Assembly (NCBI RefSeq): GCF_051014685.1
Contig: NC_135056.1
Location: forward strand, 8,574,001 to 8,638,000
DNA from: Ptiloglossa arizonensis
Lineage: Eukaryota > Arthropoda > Insecta > Hymenoptera > Colletidae
Direction: 5' to 3'
Length of the DNA: 64,000 nucleotides
The notes under the pieces were generated by a model. It was given only the letters and a program-made list of their open reading frames with translations, searched no databases and had not been told where the DNA came from. A program made the translations under genes and the position numbers. How positions within the stretch are numbered: the stretch's first letter is position 1; every line of letters starts with the position of its first letter. Positions 13,713 through 24,815 of this stretch are shown here, piece after piece.

Positions 13713-15430
13713 TCTTCGTTCACAGTGGGAAACTCGACGAGAACTTCTATTTTATAAAAATAAATATTTGAACTTTGAAAATAGAACTTTAACACTTTTG
13801 TTTCAATGTTTCTCGCATTTTCACATTTTTCAAGACGTAATTTGAGAATAAATTAATAACGAACGAGATATTTCGGTTGTGTATTGCCTCTTTTGCATCG
13901 TTGTTGGTATATTTTACTTGTTTATTATACACACGGTGTTACGAGTGGTGCCATCGTGTAAGTGGTGATTCTACGTGCGAGAATAAGTCGAAAGAAAGGA
14001 GTAACATTTTTCAATTTGAAGTCTCGTTCATGAGAAACTCGAATTTGAAAGTGTGTAAATACTACGTTAGTATTGTGTAATTGCTACGTAAGTAAAATTG
14101 TATTATCGTAAGAAAGTGTGTAATTGCAACGTTTGTTATTATTAGATAATACTTAGTCGTCGAGTTTGAACATTTGTAGATAATAGATTTCTTATTATCG
14201 GTTAATACCTTCAATTAACTGCTACCGATGCACTCTCGTTACGAACACCGAACACTTTCACGTATCAACGTATTCGCGATCACTGTAGCGAGAGACTGTT
14301 ACGATTCGACCGCTGCGAGCATACCAACGGTAAGAGTAGTCGGTGACCGTACGATCGAAGACAGAATGTAAATATTACCGGGGACAACGAATACGAAAGT
14401 GTGAACGAAAATGGTCGTGCTACAATTTTCAAACTCGCTCTTCTCGTAAACGAAACTTCCAATGGAAAAATGTTATTGCTTTTTCTCGACTTGTTTTCGC
14501 GCGTAGAATCACCACCTGCCCGATGGTATCACTCGTCCGGTAACACATCCTGTACAGTAGGTGAAACAGAGACGTTATACGAATAAAAATACTGAAAAAC
14601 ATTCGAGAGTCACGAGTCACGAAATTTTCCCGAATTAGAAAGATCTCATCGTTTGAGAATCGCCTCTCGAGTGCAAGGGTATTAATGGATGTCAAGGTAC
14701 GCTTTGGGGCTGATTTTCATTTTAACGATGCACCGTGATTCAACTGCACGTATTACATCGCGAAACAAGGAGAATTACGTACCAAAGGGCATACGGGATA
14801 ACCGTGTCTCGATCGATTAACGAACTCACGTTTTATGTAATAATTTACGGGTTTTCGCTCGTGCACTTCCGAATACTGATCAATTGGGTGGTAAAAGTGG
14901 AAACGGAACTCGTTGGAAATTTTGAAACAGGTGTATCTTGCCCTTTCGGGCTTAAATAATTACATTCGATCGGAGTATGCTCGGTAGATACTTTTCGGGC
15001 AAAGATTCGTTAAACTGCGATCTATTATACATCGACGAAGTACACCTCGTTGCTTTGCACACTTAATTTTTGTAGCAAAGGAACATTTACTTCGCGAGTA
15101 TAATACCACGAACATTGTCCGAAAAATACTTTAGATAAACAAATAAAGTAAAAATATCACCTAAAATCGATTGCTCAAGCCTTACCTTGTTTCAAACGAA
15201 ATTTACTTTGAAATTCTCCGTACAATATTCGTAGACTTGGGAAACATACATCGAAGAAGTCACGGTTAGGGTTCAAATCTCGTAAAAATAGTATTATCGT
15301 AAGGAAGTTAGACGATTCCGGGCATTGTACTCGCCTAAAGTGTGTCTTAAATTTTCCATTTTTCGTTCGAATTATTGCGTTCAGAAATTCTACTTCCTTG
15401 TAGACGATCAACAATGGTAAATAATCCACG
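13713..15430. other. Mixed-composition spacer
   Basis: I see nothing assignable. Short frames occur near 13877-14080 and 14280-14960 on both strands without motifs. Around 14040-14130 the word GTGTAATTGC and related words recur, forming a weak imperfect repeat. Confidence 0.4.
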
Positions 15431-16050
15431 TTAAATGTGCGAAATGAAGCAAGGGTCGGGAAATGGGTGGTTAAGTGCTCTCAGCTCGATCACGAATTGC
15501 GGGAAGATAACGCGATCCTTAGAGCGAGCTCAGGCTGTCGAGTAGTAGCAATCAACGGGCATTGGATTTACGGGTGCATAGGGTCAACTACATTAACCGG
15601 CGCCAACCAGCGCCGAGAGGGAGTGCGTGGAAAGCGCTATCAGCCGAAACACATTTTCCACGTGCGACTGCCCGCCATTTTTCACGGTTCGTTTCCCGCG
15701 AAATCGATTTATCACCGCGAACGAGACCGGCACCGTGCCGTCGGTTTTCGAACGCCCGTTAGTCTCACTCCTTTTCCGCTTTATTGGCCGACGTTCACCC
15801 TCGGATCCGCGATCGCTCGAATTACCGTGCTCACCGCGTGATTTCTAACGGGGTGTCGCGCTGATTAACCCTTGCACGGCCAAGATACCATCCCACACCG
15901 AGCACTTTGTCTCGGAAAAGTAGATCCTATCCGATCTTACGCGACGAGATCGATTTTCGAGAGCTACAAATACGACTCGATCTCGGTGTCTTGAGATATT
16001 ACACCGAAACCGTATCAACGTAACGTGAAATTATTGTAAAGGGAATGTTC
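15431..16050. other. CpG-rich island, unassigned
   Basis: Three overlapping plus-strand frames between 15437 and 15848 are open together, the longest 134 codons. Simultaneous openness in all frames is a composition effect and not evidence of coding. No domain is recognisable. Confidence 0.35.
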
Positions 16051-16097
16051 AATTTTGGACGACGATGTCTCGTGCGAAAATCTTAACCTCACTGTTT

Positions 16098-16438
16098 GGC
16101 AGTGTTACAGACCTGCTGGAGGAAAGATGAACGCAGGTCCGTGATGGATTTTAGAAACGTATCGGAGAAATGAGAATTGGTGGTAATTTTAACACTGGAA
16201 CAGCATTTTTCCTCGACGAGTGAAAAGTTCAACACTGTTACGGTATTATTGGAGAAAAGACAAAGGCAACAAGCTTCGTCTGTGGTAGATTTGAATTATG
16301 TATTCCAGGGGGAAGAGAGATCACTTCTGGAGGGAATTACGGTTCGTGTCTGATCAGACGTTTTAGACGTCTTTCGTAAGGCTCGCGTCCGAGATAAAGG
16401 TACTCAACGATCACTAAATTCTACTTATTCGCGGTACC
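16098..16438 (+). repeat. Dispersed repeat R1, copy A
   Basis: This stretch aligns by eye along its whole length, with small gaps, to 35827-36153 in the same orientation. Shared landmarks in order are GTTACAGACcTGcTGGA, a GATTGGTG-like block, GGTAGATTtGAA followed by TGTATTCcAGGG, and a closing CTaCTTAtTCGCG (lower case marks variable bases). It also seems internally repetitive: the GTTAC...TGGAG...GATTT module occurs twice within the copy. No open frame spans it, so it may be an old element or an RNA-derived sequence. The family is unknown to me. Confidence 0.75.
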
Positions 16439-17040
16439 ACAGTTCCCTTAACGCAGGATCCGTCTCTTTTTCTCACTGCAGTACTTGCTTAATCGAAATA
16501 AGACCGGGGGAGATCAAAAACACAATGATATATGTAAGTTTAAAAGACTTTACAGATTGTGAATTCTTTCTTATCGATTAAATGGTTCGATTTCAAACAT
16601 GAAGCGATATAACTTGTACATTTAAAGAGGTGTCAAATTTTTAAAAATTGCTCAAAGTGTACGTTAATTTCGATGAAACCATTTTTTATTCTTCTTTTAT
16701 CAAGTGTAAAGTTTCCTTTGGAAAATGTTTTTGCAATTTTCACTCGAGTTAAAACATTTTCTCACAGTCACAGCGACGTATAGCCACAATTATTACGTAT
16801 CAAAGCACAAAATTCTCCCTTGAACTTGCCTTCAGTATCGTTCAAGTAGATTGACAGAAAAATTTGATCAGATTGCGAAACATAGTTTTTACAACTCGAA
16901 TCACACATACAATTTATCAAAATACAAATTTACACCAATACACTTATTGAATTTTTTCAAATCGTTATATTTCAAATGGTAGACCTTGTGTAATCGTAGC
17001 ACTAACACCGAATCGTTGAATCGTTTTGTTACAAGAGGTT
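16439..17040. other. AT-rich spacer
   Basis: No gene, repeat or RNA structure was identified in this stretch. Confidence 0.4.
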
Positions 17041-17770
17041 AAGTTTCCCTTTCTTTACGAAACTCTGTTATTCCCTTCCCGTACGCTACGTCGTCGATTT
17101 TCCGCTCGAAGTTTTTTCATTTTTCGCATATTTATCGCATTCTGACGAAACACGATCTATCGGTGACAATTTGTTTTCGTTCGTTGCGAGACACTTCGTT
17201 CCGCGGTTCGAACTTTAATTGTTATTCGACGGACAACCGATGAAAAGTTTCTCGATCTTTTTTATTCGTCGTTGGAAACTTTCGTCCGGATAAAAATTTT
17301 GCTGGTCGATGTACGTTCCAGAACCGAGCGTGCCGAACGCGTCGAGCGACGCGCGCCAAGGCGTTTTCGGGGTTTGGAATTCGGTAACCGATAACACCGC
17401 GAACCGAGACCGGTGAGATCCGTCTCTCTCCGGGGAATCTTTCGAGGGTGGCTGCTGGTTCGATTTTACGGTAATTCGTCCGGTATTCGGTGGCGGCGTC
17501 TCCGTTCTCTCGGATGTCAAACGATCGTTGAATCGAGTAAGAGACCGCGCTAACTGAACACGCCGCTCGCGTTCGTGTCGAAGAGAATCCGTTTTCGGAT
17601 AGACGTAGAAAGAGAAACACGGGGAATGGAGGAAAGGAGAGACAGATAGAGTGAATCGAGAGAGAGAGAGAAAGAGAGAGAGAGAGATTTCTCGGGTTCG
17701 AATCGTCTTCCATGAGCAGAAATCAGCAAACCTCGCATAGCTCACGGTCACTTGGTCGCGTCTCCAACTC
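17041..17770. other. CpG-rich island containing a (GA)n tract
   Basis: Minus-strand frames of 163 and 178 codons cover the block at 17215-17751. Their N-terminal parts include long Ser-Leu runs that are simply the translated GA/CT microsatellite. The rest has no motif. The frames are probably fortuitous, and the block is better described as an unassigned GC-rich island. Confidence 0.35.
17658..17687. repeat. (AG)n microsatellite
   Basis: About fifteen AG dinucleotides are interrupted once by AAAG. Confidence 0.95.
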
Positions 17771-17852
17771 CGTTCAATAACCGCATAACGGTATTAATTA
17801 GAGACGGGTCGAATTACTTTGTCGTGCACGTCGTCGACATCTCGTTGCCGTG

Positions 17853-18235
17853 TTTTGTCCGCGAGTTCCTTCTTAACGTTTCCCCGCTTCCTTTCCCCGA
17901 TTTCGTTCCGTTTCCTCGGAAAATCCACGAGACACCGAGATACCCCACAATGACCGACGATCCATTATATCCATTCGTCTCGTGACCGAGAGATACAGAA
18001 TTAGCGCCATTCTCAAAAATCAATGGCAAGAAGTTACGCTAACGATTGTATTTATTCATCGTCTACGACTTCTTTTTAAGAATTACGTTCGCGTGTTCCT
18101 TCCAGCCGTTTCTCTTCAACGTCGTTTTAACCACGGGTAATCTAGCTACCGACGAATTTTCATCGTTTTCAACCGTTTCGTGACCGAGTGATATATAATT
18201 ATAGCCATTTTTAAAAATCAAATGTAAAAGGTGCA
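17853..18235. repeat. Diverged tandem duplication, 198-bp period
   Basis: The left copy (17853-18037) and right copy (about 18051-18235) share CGTGACCGAG at 17981 and 18179. They also share CGCCATTCTCAAAAATCAA against AGCCATTTTTAAAAATCAA, plus a GAGTTCCTTC-like block at their left ends. On the minus strand both copies translate to similar peptides containing LIF-NG-N--SLGHET. No start, splice context or known domain supports a gene. Confidence 0.7.
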
Positions 18236-18940
18236 CTGGTAATCGAGTTTCAAGGGTCTGTAATCTGTTTTGGAATAGCTTCACCGTTGAAGTTGGCAAT
18301 CCATTTCCTTTGATCTCTTAAAATTAATCCCAAACGTTGAAACAATCGAAATTAAGTTCAGGAAACTTAACACGTTTACGTTCAATTTTTGCGAACGTGA
18401 ATAACACTCGAATAGGGACTTTTATCGATCTTCGTAGCGGTAAATGTTGTACTTTTTTTTCCGAACGATGTGCATTATTATCTCTATGTACATCTACGTT
18501 TTGCAGTTCTATTTATATACATTCATATCTTGGTACGATAAAGGTTAAGCATTAAGTCAACTGTACTATGTGATTATTAGCGAAGACGATTTAATTCTAT
18601 AGACGAAGGGCCGTAACATTAATTAGATACTATCGTGGACCATTTTATCTTTCAAGAACAATGTTATTTGGTGACCTTTGCGTTCGTTTAAATTGTTCTC
18701 TTACGCGTGGCTTTAATTGATGTTCACTTCGGGACACAAAATATTTCTTGCAGTTAAAGACAATACGTTTTATTGTAACTTGTCTCTTCTAAATGCAATT
18801 ATTCTATTTTATATTGAAGAAATAAAAACTGATTTTCAAAGCGTCTCAACTTAATTTTCACGGTAACTATACATATCACAGTCAAACGTAAGCTCAACAA
18901 ATATGTACCATACTATACTAGTATACGTTCATTGATGAGT
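18236..18940. other. AT-rich spacer
   Basis: Nothing assignable was seen in this stretch. Confidence 0.4.
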
Positions 18941-18947
18941 TTAGCTC

Positions 18948-19077
18948 TGCTAGGTTAAATTCTGGTTGATTTTCGGTAAAATCCCTAGTACAACGTATAA
19001 AATCACTAGAGAGCCCAGCCTGCGTTATGTTAGATTCTGGTTAATTCCCGCTAAAATCCTTACTAAAATATACATAC
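18948..19077. repeat. Local duplication, about 52 bp repeated at 75-bp spacing
   Basis: TTCTGGTTGATTTTCGGTAA at 18960 matches TTCTGGTTAATTCCCGCTAA at 19035, and both are followed by AATCC. The pair lies directly upstream of the mariner-type element copy. Confidence 0.7.
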
Positions 19078-19084
19078 TCATCCT

Positions 19085-19174
19085 ACATATCAATAGTGTC
19101 CATTAATAAGAATTTTATAGAGCGATATAATTAGATATCATCAAACACTTTCAGCGTTAAAAGAAACGTAACTA
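19085..19174 (+). repeat. Flank shared with the inverted copy at 25492-25612
   Basis: The 90 bp left of the MITE, including AATAGTGT, TTTTATAGAGCGATATAATT and CAAACACTTTCAGCGT, match the reverse complement of the DNA to the right of the 25.4 kb MITE copy. So the repeated unit is larger than the MITE, or the MITE was copied together with one flank. Confidence 0.8.
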
Positions 19175-19313
19175 TTGTGTTGTTCGGAAAGTCATTTCGT
19201 TTTCCAAACTGGAGAATACATAATTGAATAAAACGTTTATACATTCTAAAAAAATTGTGTTTCATTTTCAAAAAAAAAAAAAAAAAAACAAAATGACTTT
19301 CCGAACAACCCAA
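19175..19313 (-). mobile_element. Mariner-type MITE, copy 1
   Basis: The element is bounded by imperfect inverted repeats of about 29 bp; the right end, read inward, is TTGGGTTGTTCGGAAAGTCA. It is flanked by TA dinucleotides at 19173-19174 and 19314-19315, as expected for Tc1/mariner target duplications. The 139-bp length includes an A-run of about 19 bases at 19270-19288. The interior matches the copies at 25.4 and 47.2 kb in reverse orientation. It has no transposase reading frame, so it is a non-autonomous deletion derivative. The autonomous parent is not in this window. Confidence 0.88.
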
Positions 19314-19559
19314 TATATTTCAACATCTCATCTCCTAGGACACCTAAGAAAGAATAACAGAAACTTAAGAAATAACAAACACTAGTGACGTACAAAAATA
19401 TTTCAATGAAAACTTCGAAGTGACTATTAGTTTCGAAGATTCACGAATTCCAACAAAAAAGGTGACTAAGCTTCTAAACCGCTAAACGACACTAACAATA
19501 AGAATCTTTGCAAAAGAAACGATACACGCGCAGGATGTTTGAGTATCGTAGTAAATAAA

Positions 19560-20400
19560 GAAAAGAGAGACGCAAATGAATCGCTCGGTGTGCACCAATT
19601 TGTTTAAAAGCTATCGACGCGTTCCTTTTTCGAATACTTCTTGCGCCACGGGGTTGTGTAAACGTGAACCAAAAACCGGGGCGCAAGATTTACGAGCCAA
19701 AGCTCCGAATCAAAACAATCTGTATCAGAATCTCGTGCATCGACGAAGCCCTGTAGGTATCCCGTCTAAACAGACGGCTCCACCGCGATTTTCGCCGGGC
19801 GGGGCCCAGCCAAACTAAGTTAGCGTCGCGATGAAACTTGACTGGTACAAACTGTCTTCGTAACGACAGCTGGCAGTAACATCGTTCCAGGAACTTGCTA
19901 CTGGAATTACGTCCCTACGCATCAATCATACAGAGCCGGCGGAATGATATGTACCGGAAGGATCAAACTCCCCTACCGATGGGCCGTGCCGCGAAAAATG
20001 AACGCGAAGGAGGAACGTCGTGTTACTTATTTCGAACGATCGATTCCGAGCAACGGTGAATACGAATGCCGTGAACGTCTACAGCTTACCGAGGAACACT
20101 TTTATAATCGATCGTCTCGAATGTTTCGATAGTTCGATCGAACAGATCCTCGACGAACTTATACTGTTGCGTGAATTTTTAGTTCATTTTCGAAGAATCT
20201 ACGTAGAGTTTTGTTCGTTTCGAAACTTGTGAAAAATTGAGCAATATGGAGTGAACGATCGTTAGATACTCGAATCGTGTGAAAAGTGATCTTCGAGCAA
20301 TCGTTTTCCTGATACTATGGAAAAGTAGTATGGAAAAATGCATCTTCGAACAGTGAAAGTATTGTGTCGAGAAATGTTTCGAGGTTCTGTTTCTTGTAGT
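19560..20400. other. CpG-rich island, unassigned
   Basis: Contains a perfect 6-bp hairpin (CCGTCT-AAAC-AGACGG, 19762-19777). A plus-strand frame has an ATG at 19998 and a stop at 20130-20132; it would encode a 44-residue peptide starting MNAKEERRVTYFERS. The peptide matches nothing I know. The segment could be a 5' untranslated exon or a conserved element. Confidence 0.35.
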
Positions 20401-20433
20401 ATTATTATTGTTTTTTATGTTACGTAGAATAAA

Positions 20434-20635
20434 CGTTACCGAAATGAAATGAATTTAATATTTCTTTCGTCACGTAAATGATCGTTTTTATATTTATCAT
20501 ATTTTTGTATCCTCGTTATTTTGTTCTTGAGAGGAACAGTGCGTTTCGAAGATAGAGCTTTCGAGGATAGAGGAATATTTATGAATTTTTGTATATTAGA
20601 GGTTTTCGATTCGCTGGAAATATGCAAGTTGCTCA
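20434..20635 (+). repeat. Dispersed repeat R2, copy A
   Basis: Aligns to 22907-23103 in the same orientation with high similarity. Shared words include GTTTCGAAGATAGA, CATGAATTTTTGTA or its ATG variant, and AGGTTTTCGATTC. The copies are about 2.5 kb apart and differ by several small indels. It does not resemble a known element, and a local segmental duplication is plausible. Confidence 0.85.
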
Positions 20636-20639
20636 TTAT

Positions 20640-22640
20640 TGTCGCGATTTTTCTACACTTGGTGTTGATATTATTCAGAACTCGCTCATTGTGTCGTATC
20701 GCATTGCACTATGTAGCAAGTGAATAATAGAAGACGAAAGGTCGAGTAGAGCGCCCTCCTTTACAGCTGAAATATTTGTAAGGTTTATACAAGAGGGAAT
20801 AAGGAATTTTAAAACGCTTTTAGATTAAACGAAAAGCGGCTTAAACGTGTACAAAGGACTATAAAAATATGTTCGTTCGTTGGGCACCACTTGTACGTTC
20901 TTCCTCGAATTTTCCTCGAATCCTTCTTCGACTTCCGGAATTACCGAAATTTTATTTTTGTAGCAGCACAAAGAGTAATTTTCTTTTATAAATCAATTAC
21001 ATGCTGTTAAAACAGCGCAACAATAGTGAATTGTATTCTTTTCAAAAGGGATAATTTCAGTCTTTTTATACGAAGTTTGAGAATTGCACTTGGATTTCAC
21101 GAATTCGTAATTTTTTGAACGAAATTTTTTAAATGCCTATTTACATTTTTGATTACATGTACAATGAAATAAAAATGTAAATCGATCTCGTTGTACGTAT
21201 TTTGTGTACAACTATCAAGTTATTTTCACCGGATGGAAAATGGATGCACCCGTTAATAGCCGAAATAAAGTTATTATTTATAATGTTACTCGATATCCGG
21301 AGAAACAATGATCGATATTATTTACACACCGCGCAACGAAAAAGTGTTGAAATTGAATCTCGTCGATACAGAAAGAGCATCGATAATAAAATGAAAAGGA
21401 AGCATATTAGTCTGAATTTTAACAAGCCAATTTGAAAAATTCGTTCGAGGCAACGCAAAATGGCTCTGTCGAAAAATTACAGTAGAATAAAGAGACTGGT
21501 ATTATTCTGACGAAGGGTAATAATGAAAAACGAATTTGCGATACTTGCGAATACCAATAGAAACTGAGTTACAAAATGGTAGGAAATATTTGCTTTTCCA
21601 GTGAACGTAGCCAGAGGAAAAGTGTGTCAGCAGTATTTTGCAAAATACGTTTTCACGGAAAAAAGGTAGTTTTGTTTGACAAAAGTTCCTTGGTAAATAT
21701 TGATAAGAACCTTTTTACAATGAAAATAACAGGTTGAATAATTAAGAAAGTCAGCGATACATCAGATTAAATAATTCATCTAACGTATTAACGTTGTAGC
21801 AACTACGCTCGACGAGAATCGAATTTTATCCAACTAATTATAGCGTCGCGGAAAATAGCTCGATAAAAACGTAAACATGCGTACCTTTATAAAAATGTAA
21901 ACACGTAGAAGAAAATTGCATTGTTACATTTTCATAAATTTCATAAATATTATCAAATAACGTACCAATTATAGCTGCTGTTTTTCAAAATATTCATATT
22001 ACTTGTAAGGTAAAATATTATGTGTCAATTTTTCCTTTACACTCTACATTACTTAGCTATTTTATGTATTCATTGTTGACACAGTACTTGTACTCGATAA
22101 TAACAACAAAATATTCGCAAGAAATATTGCATTTTTGTAATAGGCAAAAACTTACATTTCGGTTGGATATGTACCCAACCAACATTACAAATTTTTTAAC
22201 ATTTTTACCAATTGTACATCCATTTTGAAAACAAAAAAAAAATTATCCGTCACGCAACTTTAATGTATCTTCATTATACCTTTACTTTTCAACTTTTCCA
22301 ACGGTAACTAACTCGCCACGCTGATAATTTATATTTTTAAACCAACTGTTTCCATACTACTCTCTTCCTTTCTTATTTTATACCAACATTTCCACAGAAG
22401 AAGGCACAAATTAGGCTGAAAATCTCTAGACGCAGTATCATTACTTAAACGAACATCGACCTTTGTCCTTTTTTTATTCCTTCCGACGAGAAACATCCAC
22501 ACGAATAATCGATAAGACAAAAGTAACCTAAACAGTGCTTGTCGCGAGCAATACAAATGCATTTTGTATAAAAAACTCCGTTATATGACATCCTCGCGTT
22601 CCCTGCAGAGAAAACAGGTGTCACATTCCTACACAATTAT
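20640..22640. other. AT-rich spacer
   Basis: No gene or element was recognised. All frames are under 80 codons and lack motifs. Confidence 0.45.
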
Positions 22641-22644
22641 GATT

Positions 22645-22915
22645 AATAAGTTTAGGCAACAAAGTAATAAATTTAATTTCTAACGTTACGTATACATTTA
22701 TAATTAGAAAAGCACATTAGTGTCAACTTTATACAATTTTATACAATTTATTTAATACACGACTTGAACAGAAAGTTCATCGTGAAGCGTCTTAATACTT
22801 TAGCTTCTGATTGGATATTTGTTTCTAATATTTATAACAGTGACAAAATTATAAAAAAAAAAGTGTGTTCAAGATTTGCCAACAAAGCGATGAATTTAAT
22901 TTCCAACATTACCGA
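22645..22915. repeat. Weak local duplication
   Basis: GGCAACAAAGTAATAAATTT at 22652 resembles GCCAACAAAGCGATGAATTT at 22878, and both are followed by AATTTC and AAC-TTAC. The second member runs directly into repeat R2 copy B. Confidence 0.55.
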
Positions 22916-23103
22916 AATAAAATGAATTGAATATTTGTCTCGTCACGTAAACGATCGTTGCGTTTTCATATTTATCATATTGTTGCATCCTCGTTATTTT
23001 ATTCTTAAGAGGAAGAGTGTGTTTCGAAGATAGACCTTTCGAGGAATATTCATGAATTTTTGTACATCGTAGGTTTTCGATTCCTTAGAAACATGCAAGT
23101 TGC
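22907..23103 (+). repeat. Dispersed repeat R2, copy B
   Basis: Partner of 20434-20635. After this copy the sequence changes abruptly into the GC-rich 23.1 kb island, so the island border coincides with the repeat end. Confidence 0.85.
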
Positions 23104-24338
23104 CGGTTCGTTTACCCGTACACCCGTGTACGTTTCACGCGACACGGAACGTGTTAAATATCAATGAGCAAACACAACCACACGCGCCTCGATCGCTCCG
23201 AAAGACTCGGAAAGAAACCGAAGGGCCACTCGAACCGCAGCACATTACCCTCCCTCACCGGGGAGTCATCCTCGGAAACGAAGAAGGTCCTCGAAAAGGT
23301 AGCCAAGTCTGCGGTCCTCGGTGGTGGCGCGCGCTGGCTCCCTTTCTGTCGGTCGTAAAGCACTTCGGAATAAGATAGTCTGTCGCGTAATCCCGTCGTT
23401 TCAGTTTGAACTTGACGGGCCGCGTGGCCCCGGGGGCGTGCAAGGATCAAAGGACACGCGGCCGGGCCGCTTCCTCAAAGAAAAATGAAGACGAGGAAGA
23501 AAAAGGAACGACTCGTTCCGAGATCCCCGGCTGATATTACCATGAAGCCACGTGGCCCACGGAGCGACAGAGTACAAGGAATAAGAGAAGTCGGATTTTT
23601 GCAACGCAGCTGCTGGCGGGGGGATCGATTAGATTCCTCTTTGCTCCGGTTTTTCGTTCGTTAGGTTGACGATGAGCTCGAAGAGAAAGAGGTTACCGAT
23701 GCGAAGCGAGAGAAAACGAGAAGACAACGCGAGAGACGAAAGAATCGAACAAGCGAGGCACACAAGGAACGGGTAGAGACGGGATAGGAAATACCTTGAC
23801 GGAGTTAACGAAAAGGTACCTAAAGAGGAAATCCTCGTGGGATTTCCTCGAGACTCGAGAACACGGCTGGAGGAATGTCGGTGGAGCTCCGAGGAGGGAA
23901 TAGAAAGGGGAAGGAAATTCTCGCGTTCTCTTTTCGCGAACATCAGGGAGGGTCAACGCAGAGGATAACTGTCGAGAAATGGTGAAGATTCTTCGGGAGG
24001 GAAGAAACTGCGCGTCCCGATCAACGTATAAGCGACGACGAACGAGATCGAAAGCGAGGAACGATGACGAACCGACTGGGAATCCGATCGAAAGTGACGA
24101 GAAATTTGCAAGGTCGAGGAACAGAGGACTGACGGAGAACCGGAGGTTGAATCAACTGGATGGTCGAGAGGGAACACGGGGGACCGGAATCGGCGAATCG
24201 AATGGGGGACAGAAGCGAGAAACAGCGAGAGGGGACGAGCGAACGCGGACGGAATTGTAAACGCGGAGGACGACGAGGGACCGTGACAGAGACCGAGGAA
24301 GATGGAAACAGAAATAAGAAAACCGGAACCGAGTAGCG

Positions 24339-24367
24339 GGGAGGGGGGAGGGAGCGGTGAGGGGGTG
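24339..24367 (+). other. G-run cluster
   Basis: Runs of four, six, three and five G lie in 29 bases, separated by A, A and an eight-base linker. This is just outside the usual loop limit for a canonical quadruplex. The sequence resembles the G-run cluster at 44532-44548, and both are preceded by GAGTAGCGG. Confidence 0.6.
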
Positions 24368-24457
24368 ACTCCCGGAGTAAGAAGAACCCTCATTTCGGTA
24401 CACAGAAGGTGCATCTGCGGAGAAACGAGTATCCAAGAAGCTGGGAGGAGCTGAGGG

Positions 24458-24461
<4 letters not shown>

Positions 24462-24527
<66 letters not shown>

Positions 24528-24540
24528 AAATATATATATA
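24462..24540. repeat. (TA)n microsatellite
   Basis: About thirty uninterrupted TA units are followed by TGTGTGTAAA and five more TA units. Confidence 0.97.
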
Positions 24541-24650
24541 TTCAAAAAAGGATGAAAAAGTGGCAGTGTATAAGGAAGAGCCCGAGGGGTTGAGGAGGGA
24601 CAGGAGGGAGGGATAGAGAGAGAGAGAAAATCAGCTCGTGGTGAAGCGAG

Positions 24651-24656
24651 GTGAGT
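24651..24656 (+). other. Candidate 5' splice site AG|GTGAGT
   Basis: GAAGCGAG|GTGAGTCAG is a textbook metazoan splice donor, located at the 3' side of the purine-rich block. If used, the upstream sequence would be a non-coding or short-coding first exon. No acceptor partner can be identified by eye. Confidence 0.3.
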
Positions 24657-24777
24657 CAGAACAGAGGCATTGTCGCATTAACATTCCTTTCGTGTGAAGA
24701 GGGTGCAGAGAGGGGCGTAGTGGGGGGCAGAGCGGTTAGGGTGGGATTTGATTATGGAGGGTTGCTAGTAGCCCTTC

Positions 24778-24815
24778 GGGAGGGACGGGATTAGGGGGGA
24801 CGTTACGGGGAAGGG
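24778..24815 (+). other. Potential G-quadruplex
   Basis: Six G-runs (3, 3, 3, 6, 4 and 3 bases) are separated by linkers of 1, 2, 4, 7 and 2 bases. This satisfies the canonical G3+N1-7 rule on the + strand. Confidence 0.6.

Noticed and set aside
13935..14000. Similarity of GTGATTCTACGTG with its AATAAGTCGAAA continuation to a segment at 52193-52221
   Set aside because: Only about 30 bp match and neither flank extends the similarity, so it may be chance.
17215..17751. 178-codon minus-strand frame, the longest in the window
   Set aside because: Its N-terminal third is a translated (GA)n tract, the remainder has no motif, and two overlapping frames are also open.
23953..24414. 153-codon Ser/Pro-rich minus-strand frame
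   Set aside because: It is the complement of a purine-rich strand. Ser/Pro/Leu richness is forced by composition.
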